From positions 124,001 to 188,000 of the forward strand of contig NZ_MTLG01000110.1 of assembly GCF_002192695.1 (NCBI RefSeq): a stretch of 64,000 nt of DNA, given 5' to 3'. A program made the translations under genes and the position numbers. Each line of letters begins with the position of its first letter. Position 1 is the first letter of the stretch. The DNA comes from Achromobacter xylosoxidans (GTDB lineage: Bacteria; Pseudomonadota; Gammaproteobacteria; Burkholderiales; Burkholderiaceae_B). A model generated the notes under the pieces. It worked only from the letters and a program-made list of their open reading frames with translations. It had not been told where the DNA came from and made no database searches. Below, in pieces: positions 59,143-64,000 of the stretch.

Positions 59143-61717
59143 CGTTCTTTAACAGTTTCTCCAGTTCGTCTTCGGCTTGGATCCAGGCCCGGCCCAGCGC
59201 TAGGCCCTCGTCCAGCTGTTGCTCGCTGATCAGATATTCGAAGCGGACGCGGCGCTCGAGCTGTTGCGCCTGCAGTCGCCGAGCGCGTTGGCGCACGGTG
59301 TCGGGAAAAGCGGCCACGTGCAATGCGGCTACCTGCGTCGCGCCCTTCCATGCCTGATCGCGCGTGAGCAGTTCCACGAACGTACTGCACAGCTGGAGAT
59401 TGGTAGAGTCGGTCGCCACTACCCGAAGAATCACCGAAGTATGGGGCGCACACATGCCCGGGGGAAGATCCGCCACCAACTCCAGTGCGTGCGTGAGTTC
59501 GTAGTCTTGACGGCACTGGCCAACCCAGCCCAGAACCAACGCCGCCCAACCATTGAGGTGCTGGAACTGCCTGAGGAAGTAGCGGTGTCCGCTGCGCAAG
59601 AGTACCGAGGGCCCCAGTTCCGATATGAGCGCCAACAGAACCTGACCTTGCGCCTCGGACAAGAGGCCTTCGCCACGGTAGGTAGTCATTTTCGCCTTGA
59701 TGCACTCGAGCAGAAACTCCGGATCCTTCCCCCCGCGGTAGGCAACAATGAGGTTGTCCAGGGCCGCGGCCACCATACGGTAGAAGTGGGTTGGAAGCCG
59801 AAGTTGGCCCAGCGCGCGAACCCCCGCCTTGTGCACGATGACGTAGGGATCGAAGAGCATCAGGACCAGGTTATCGAGGACCAGGTCGGGCAGATCGGCG
59901 AATCGCTGGCTGCCGATGCCCTTGAGCGCGTCGGCGGCTGCCGCGCGACCTGCGGCCGAGGCGCCGACCATCGCACCGTACAGGTAGGGCAGCATGGCCT
60001 TTAGCCCGGCACTGGTCGCGAGCAATGGCGCGATCTCCTGCACGATCGCCGCCTCGAACGTATCGCCAAGCAAGCCACGTTGACTGAGAAAGGCCTCGAA
60101 GTGCGCTAAGCCCTCGGCATCGGCGAGCGCACCTAGGATGGCCAGCTCGAGCAACGCCGCACGCAGATACCACAGGTTCGAGCGGCGGTTGGACATCTCC
60201 ATTTCTGCCAACGGATCGGGCGGCGTCAGGACGCCGGTCTTCGGCTGCAGGGCCTTCTGCTTAGAATCCAGGATCGCAGCGGTGCCCAGGAGTAGGTCCA
60301 TCGCAGCCTTCGCAGCGGGTACGAGTGCCTCACTCGGATGTCGAAACGCGCTAAGAACCTGCTGCGCGACAGCGTCGTTGTCTGAGGTGACTGACAGCGA
60401 GGCTAGTCGTCGAATTGCCACGCCGAACGCTTGGGTGTGGTTGGGGGCGCTCTCCGGTTTGACGTCACGATCGCGATGCGCGTGACGCAACACGTGCTCA
60501 TATACCTCAGCTACGCGGCCTTCGCCATCGGCCGAAGCGCTTTCGAATTGGCGCATTAACTCAGCATCGACTAAGTCAGGGGCGATCAGGAACGCACGGG
60601 CCAACGCCTCCTGTAGGTCATGGGCAATCCGTTGCAGCTCAGACTCGTGCTCGATCTCTACAAGTACGTCCAACCGGGACAGGTGGGCCGCCAGCGTACG
60701 CAGAAACGGGCGAACCCAACGCTCGTTTCGAGTAATCAGCAAACCCATGGCCCGGATGGTCACGCCCACCTGGAGCCGATCGCGACGGGTGAGCAAGGCG
60801 AGCAAGCCTCGCTCGACTGGCTCGGGAAAGCGATCCGCCAGTTGGGTCAGCGGATTCGGATCGCCGCCGTCGTAATGCGAGTGATCAAACTCCGAGCGCG
60901 GTGGCGTGGCGACGTACGCCAGACCGATAACTGCTTTAGGGATGTCGGCGGCATCGATGTGGTCCAGTCGCTGCGTCACTGTCGCAGCGGCGAGGTCAAG
61001 CGCATACCCTTGGCGCAGGCATTTCATCGCGCAGCAGACCAGGCGCCGCTGGTCCGGGGTGTCGGCTAGGATGGACAGCGCCGCCGCTTCGAGCCAGTGG
61101 TCGTCTTCTTCCAGGACCGAAAACAGATACTCGGTGAGCGCCGGCACGAGAATTTCCGGCGCTAGGCGAGCGCTCTCGATCAAGCGGGTCGCGGCTTGCT
61201 CGTTGCGTTCGGCGTCGAGACGATCCAGATCGTCCATGAAGGTTTTCGCAAGCACCGGCAAGGTCGCTCGCAACTCGGCGCGGACGACCGCACGCGCCTG
61301 CAGAGCAGCCTCCTTGCTGCGTCGCGCTTCTTGCGCACGTTTCTCCGCGTCCTGACGGTTAGCGTCGCGCTGCGCCACCAGCATGGCGAGGTTCGGCAGC
61401 GCCACAGGTGTTCGATGCGGACAGCCCACGCAATTCGCGTCATGAAAACGCACCGCAGATTCTTCCAGAAGCCAAGTCGCCATGCCCGAGGCCGGCGCGA
61501 AATCGCACACCATGGCGTGGTGTCCGATGGGAAGGCCGGTCTGTATCTCGATCAGGCCTGTGCCGCCGAACTTCTCGACGCGGGCATGACGGCACCAGTT
61601 GTGGATCAAGCGTTTGGCGTCCTGGTTGCGCTCGCCGTCTCGGATCGCGCGCTCAATATCCCGATCTCGACTCACCTCATCGCTCCTGTTACGTTTGCCC
61701 GTCTCGAAAGTGGCCAT
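59120..61717 (-). CDS. Large helical-repeat protein with N-terminal Cys cluster (island gene)
   Basis: An 865-aa protein I do not recognise. The N-terminal ~110 residues carry Cys/His at 42 (NWCRHA), 71 (MVCDF), 96 and 99 (NCVGCPHR), a possible zinc or Fe-S site. Residues ~110-150 are a charged coiled coil, and the rest is Leu/Ala-rich paired helices suggestive of HEAT/ARM-like repeats (VLMLFDPYVIVHKAGVRALGQL; ALLELAILGALADAEGL). No ATPase motif. The start at 61717 is tentative; an in-frame extension to 61855 has no better signal. Its stop lies inside the nuclease gene's start, so they act together. Confidence 0.65.
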   Translation of the reverse strand: MATFETGKRNRSDEVSRDRDIERAIRDGERNQDAKRLIHNWCRHARVEKFGGTGLIEIQTGLPIGHHAMVCDFAPASGMATWLLEESAVRFHDANCVGCPHRTPVALPNLAMLVAQRDANRQDAEKRAQEARRSKEAALQARAVVRAELRATLPVLAKTFMDDLDRLDAERNEQAATRLIESARLAPEILVPALTEYLFSVLEEDDHWLEAAALSILADTPDQRRLVCCAMKCLRQGYALDLAAATVTQRLDHIDAADIPKAVIGLAYVATPPRSEFDHSHYDGGDPNPLTQLADRFPEPVERGLLALLTRRDRLQVGVTIRAMGLLITRNERWVRPFLRTLAAHLSRLDVLVEIEHESELQRIAHDLQEALARAFLIAPDLVDAELMRQFESASADGEGRVAEVYEHVLRHAHRDRDVKPESAPNHTQAFGVAIRRLASLSVTSDNDAVAQQVLSAFRHPSEALVPAAKAAMDLLLGTAAILDSKQKALQPKTGVLTPPDPLAEMEMSNRRSNLWYLRAALLELAILGALADAEGLAHFEAFLSQRGLLGDTFEAAIVQEIAPLLATSAGLKAMLPYLYGAMVGASAAGRAAAADALKGIGSQRFADLPDLVLDNLVLMLFDPYVIVHKAGVRALGQLRLPTHFYRMVAAALDNLIVAYRGGKDPEFLLECIKAKMTTYRGEGLLSEAQGQVLLALISELGPSVLLRSGHRYFLRQFQHLNGWAALVLGWVGQCRQDYELTHALELVADLPPGMCAPHTSVILRVVATDSTNLQLCSTFVELLTRDQAWKGATQVAALHVAAFPDTVRQRARRLQAQQLERRVRFEYLISEQQLDEGLALGRAWIQAEDELEKLLKNDEKVPFF

Positions 61718-61788
61718 TGACGAATGATCGCTTACGGACAAAAAAGTCCGCGCGATGAAGCGGCTTGAATGACCTACTAGGGCCAAAC

Positions 61789-62325
61789 CTAGCGCATTTT
61801 CACCGCGCGAATAGACTTTAGAAGGTTCTCGGCAAACCCCGGCATTGCTCCACACTCGACAGCCAGCTTGAAGAACTCATCTGCCGCGCGATGCGGCTCC
61901 AGGCGATTCTGACGTACACTTGACCGGCAGTACGGAGTGAGATTAATAATGTCGCTTCCGCTAAGGTGGCCGCCGGAAGCTGCACACTTAAACTTCTCAA
62001 TAACTTCGGCAGGTAAGTCAGGACCACAAACAAAATACTCTAGATGTTTGAGAAAGTGCGGGTGTCTCAGTATCTCGTCACCCGATGTTCCGTTCTTCTC
62101 GAAAATTTCTTGACGCGACTTTCCCCGCCCGCTTGAGTTGAGTTTCGGATTAGTAAAATAGGCAATTCTTACCTCAGGAACCACACCGCGTTCCAGAATG
62201 CTTGACGCGAGACCCTCCATAGGCGCCAGCGAGCCCCGCAACTCCTCGTGGTTCCGCCAGTCAAAACGAATCTTTAGGAATAGAGCTTGCTCGTCGGACG
62301 TAAGTGCGATGTCCGGATTTCTCAT
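61789..62325 (-). CDS. Hypothetical island protein
   Basis: A 178-aa protein with no recognised domain, signal peptide or membrane segment. Features: a central YFVCGPDLPAEVIEKFKCAA segment with two Cys, SGSDIINLTPYC, and many charged residues. The ATG at 62325 with GAGG six bases upstream is preferred over one four codons earlier. It lies 71 bp upstream of the 865-aa gene and 66 bp downstream of the HEPN-like gene on the same strand, so it is likely in the same transcript. Confidence 0.55.
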   Translation of the reverse strand: MRNPDIALTSDEQALFLKIRFDWRNHEELRGSLAPMEGLASSILERGVVPEVRIAYFTNPKLNSSGRGKSRQEIFEKNGTSGDEILRHPHFLKHLEYFVCGPDLPAEVIEKFKCAASGGHLSGSDIINLTPYCRSSVRQNRLEPHRAADEFFKLAVECGAMPGFAENLLKSIRAVKMR

Positions 62326-62391
62326 ATTTAGCCTCATAGACCTAGTCGCCGAATCCTTGGATCCGGTGAACCGTTTGCTGTGGCCGGCCAG

Positions 62392-62934
62392 TTACGCGGC
62401 CGGGTTGAATGAACGGACTTCTGCGAACGCTTCCATGAATAGTTCTTGCAGGTGCTTAGGGGGCACAGACAAAAAGGCACAAGCCACGGCAGCAAAACCT
62501 TCGATCACCTCAATCTGTGATTCGAATTTTACGTTAGGTCTGGCATGCCTCAAGACCTCATAGATTGCGCTCAGATTGTGATTCTCGACTGAGTGATCAA
62601 TCTTGTGGCCGAATTTATTTCGAATCGTATTCAACTGAATGATTCCAGGCCTTACAAATGCCGCACTGGAGCGTCTCGATGGAAGCAGCTTCGCCTTCTG
62701 CGCGAATGTAAGTCGCAGATCATCGAATTCCTCTATTTGGTAGAAACTCGTCAGGAACTGGTCGAGGAAATTTTCGATCACCAGGTGCGCACGAAGAATC
62801 CGTCCGATGGGTTCATGATCGATGGCCAGCAACTTAAGGAATCGTTCGTTATGGGAGTTGAAATCAGCCTCAATTTCCCGCCAATATGGTTGAAGTGTGG
62901 CAACAGCTTTTTCGATTCCTTCAATGTCATTCAT
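62392..62934 (-). CDS. HEPN-like protein with Rx4H motif
   Basis: A 180-aa all-helical-looking protein. RAHLVIENFLDQFLTSFY and TFAQKAKLLP are followed by LNTIRNKFGHKIDH, where R105 and H110 form the Rx4H signature of HEPN ribonucleases (RNxxxH variant). This layout resembles DUF4145-type HEPN-like proteins often found in defence loci. It lies between a HerA-type ATPase (71 bp upstream) and the 178-aa gene. RNase activity is not demonstrated; it could be a structural HEPN. Confidence 0.6.
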   Translation of the reverse strand: MNDIEGIEKAVATLQPYWREIEADFNSHNERFLKLLAIDHEPIGRILRAHLVIENFLDQFLTSFYQIEEFDDLRLTFAQKAKLLPSRRSSAAFVRPGIIQLNTIRNKFGHKIDHSVENHNLSAIYEVLRHARPNVKFESQIEVIEGFAAVACAFLSVPPKHLQELFMEAFAEVRSFNPAA

Positions 62935-63005
62935 AACGCATGCCTCATGCCATCCATGTTCACTTAGAGCTCACAACCGAAAATGTTTTAGATGGGGCCA
63001 GAGGC

Positions 63006-64000
63006 TCACTCCTTTAGCCAGGTCTTCTTAATTCCGGAGAAATCAAGACTCTTCCATTCCTCTTTCCAAAGCTGATAATAAGGAATGTCGGTAGACGACG
63101 GGGCAGGGCTGCAGCGAGCAACCTTGACAAGCGACGGCATAACCACGGCTTCACCAATGAGTAAAGCCTCTCCTGCTCCCAGGGTAGGAAGCTTGTCGCA
63201 AAGATTGCCGAGAGTGTCGGGAAGCAGGCGCGAAACGTAACTCTGGTCGCTGGGATTGGTAAGCCGCATCGCTAAAAAGTTACTACATTGAGAAAAGATA
63301 GTCTCGGATATCTCGGACGGCCGCTGACTTGAAAGCAGCAAAGTAACTCCGTATTTTCGACCCTCTTTGGCGATGCGCTCAATCGAGAATTTCGCGGAGC
63401 GGAACCGCGCAAGGTCGCTATTGGGCACGTACTTGTGAGCTTCCTCGTAGACGAGGAGGAGCGGCACATCAGTGTTGATCGTCTCCTTCGCCCGGGTTCT
63501 CATCACCTTATAGTGATACGCGTACTCGAACAGGATGCGCGAGATCAGCGACACGGTAATGCTGAGCACTTCGAACGGCACGCCACTTAGGTCCACGATG
63601 GTGACGTTCGACTGCTTGTCGCCGTAACCGATAAGGCTTTTGAGGGTGCTCTCGAGTGTGGCCGTGTCCGCGGCCGGGCCGAAGAGGAATTCGAGCCTGT
63701 CCTGCCCTACCTTCGATTCGAATCGCGTGAAGAACTTGTCAAGCGACTTGTCGGCGTAGCTGCCGGCGGTGATGTTCTGGTTTTTTGTAGGATGGAATTC
63801 GAGTCGACCTGCAAAGTACTTGTCGAGCCTCTGGTCCGCACTTAATTGCAGCCCGTGGGATGGTTCCGTCTTGCCATCGGAGGGCAGGACGTAACTGGGG
63901 TCCACCACCATATACCGCGACTCGTTCTTCGAATTTACCGTCTCGTTCTTGACGTTGTATAGCGCGTTCAGGACCTCATGGATATCGAATTTCAACGGAC
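63006..64000 (-). CDS. herA: HerA-type ATPase (5' end beyond the window)
   Basis: A partial gene: the frame stays open to position 64000, and the TTG near 63995 is not a real start. The 330 residues present match the C-terminal part of HerA/FtsK-superfamily translocases: LLLVYEEAHKYVPNSDLARF (Walker B region), SIERIAKEGRKYGVTLLLSSQRPSEI (sensor) and NFLAMRLTNPSDQSYV. The Walker A motif should lie upstream, outside the window. HerA hexamers pump DNA and, in defence systems, pair with SIR2, DUF4297 or nuclease partners. Here the next gene is HEPN-like. Confidence 0.85.
   Translation of the reverse strand, partial: PLKFDIHEVLNALYNVKNETVNSKNESRYMVVDPSYVLPSDGKTEPSHGLQLSADQRLDKYFAGRLEFHPTKNQNITAGSYADKSLDKFFTRFESKVGQDRLEFLFGPAADTATLESTLKSLIGYGDKQSNVTIVDLSGVPFEVLSITVSLISRILFEYAYHYKVMRTRAKETINTDVPLLLVYEEAHKYVPNSDLARFRSAKFSIERIAKEGRKYGVTLLLSSQRPSEISETIFSQCSNFLAMRLTNPSDQSYVSRLLPDTLGNLCDKLPTLGAGEALLIGEAVVMPSLVKVARCSPAPSSTDIPYYQLWKEEWKSLDFSGIKKTWLKE

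Noticed and set aside
63993..63995. TTG as the HerA start codon
   Set aside because: The product would lack Walker A and the N-terminal half; the frame continues open to the window end.

Overview
The window is high-GC betaproteobacterial chromosome. Gene content and order (coaD/rsmD/ftsY, ribB-ribH-nusB-thiL-pgpA-pncC, a BrkB homologue, groES-groEL with CIRCE) point to the Alcaligenaceae, most likely the Bordetella/Achromobacter group. This assignment is an inference from gene families; no 16S gene is present. No tRNA, rRNA, CRISPR array or intact insertion sequence was seen.

Region 1 (1-12.8 kb) is mostly core genome. It holds an SH3-like protein and a TauE/SafE permease, a DHA2 drug exporter with its MarR regulator and a palindromic operator, a large AsmA protein, a lone MOSC N-terminal domain, a BenE permease overlapping a YfhL ferredoxin, coaD, rsmD and ftsY (whose start codons overlap divergently), and a CYTH-CHAD protein. 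Region 2 (13.1-20.2 kb) is one giant type Va autotransporter whose passenger is built of nested repeats, including four exact 267-bp tandem units. Region 3 (20.2-25.6 kb, minus strand) is a phosphonate/phosphite-type ABC importer (phnDCEE) preceded by an IclR regulator and a HAD phosphatase. Region 4 (25.7-32.9 kb) is the riboflavin/thiamine/phospholipid core block followed by pyrF, an NDH-2-like oxidoreductase and dgkA.

Region 5 (33.0-45.2 kb, plus strand) is one long sugar-acid operon: a GntR regulator, an idonate-type dehydrogenase, a complete TRAP transporter, and SDR, FAH-hydrolase, UxaA-type dehydratase, ManD-type dehydratase, fructuronate/mannitol reductase and Ldh-type dehydrogenase genes. 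Region 6 (45.2-49.9 kb, minus strand) is a 3-hydroxyanthranilate/2-aminomuconate meta-cleavage operon. It has dehydrogenase, RidA-type deaminase, LysR, dioxygenase and ACMSD genes behind a near-consensus sigma-70 promoter with a 12-bp palindrome at the start of the transcript. Region 7 (50-55.3 kb) has GNAT, AraC, MarR and BrkB genes and the groES-groEL operon with a perfect CIRCE element.

Region 8 (55.3-64 kb) is a foreign, lower-GC island starting directly upstream of the groES promoter. It opens with a cluster of seven related 16-19 bp motifs at roughly helical spacing, resembling transposase-binding sites. Behind it lie seven minus-strand genes, none of them housekeeping: a HerA-type ATPase (cut by the window edge), a HEPN-like Rx4H protein, an unknown protein, an 865-aa repeat-rich protein with an N-terminal Cys cluster overlapping a PD-(D/E)xK-motif nuclease candidate, and a J-domain-like small protein overlapping an HNH-motif protein. 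This looks like an antiphage defence island and contains at least two gene pairs I cannot match to a named system.
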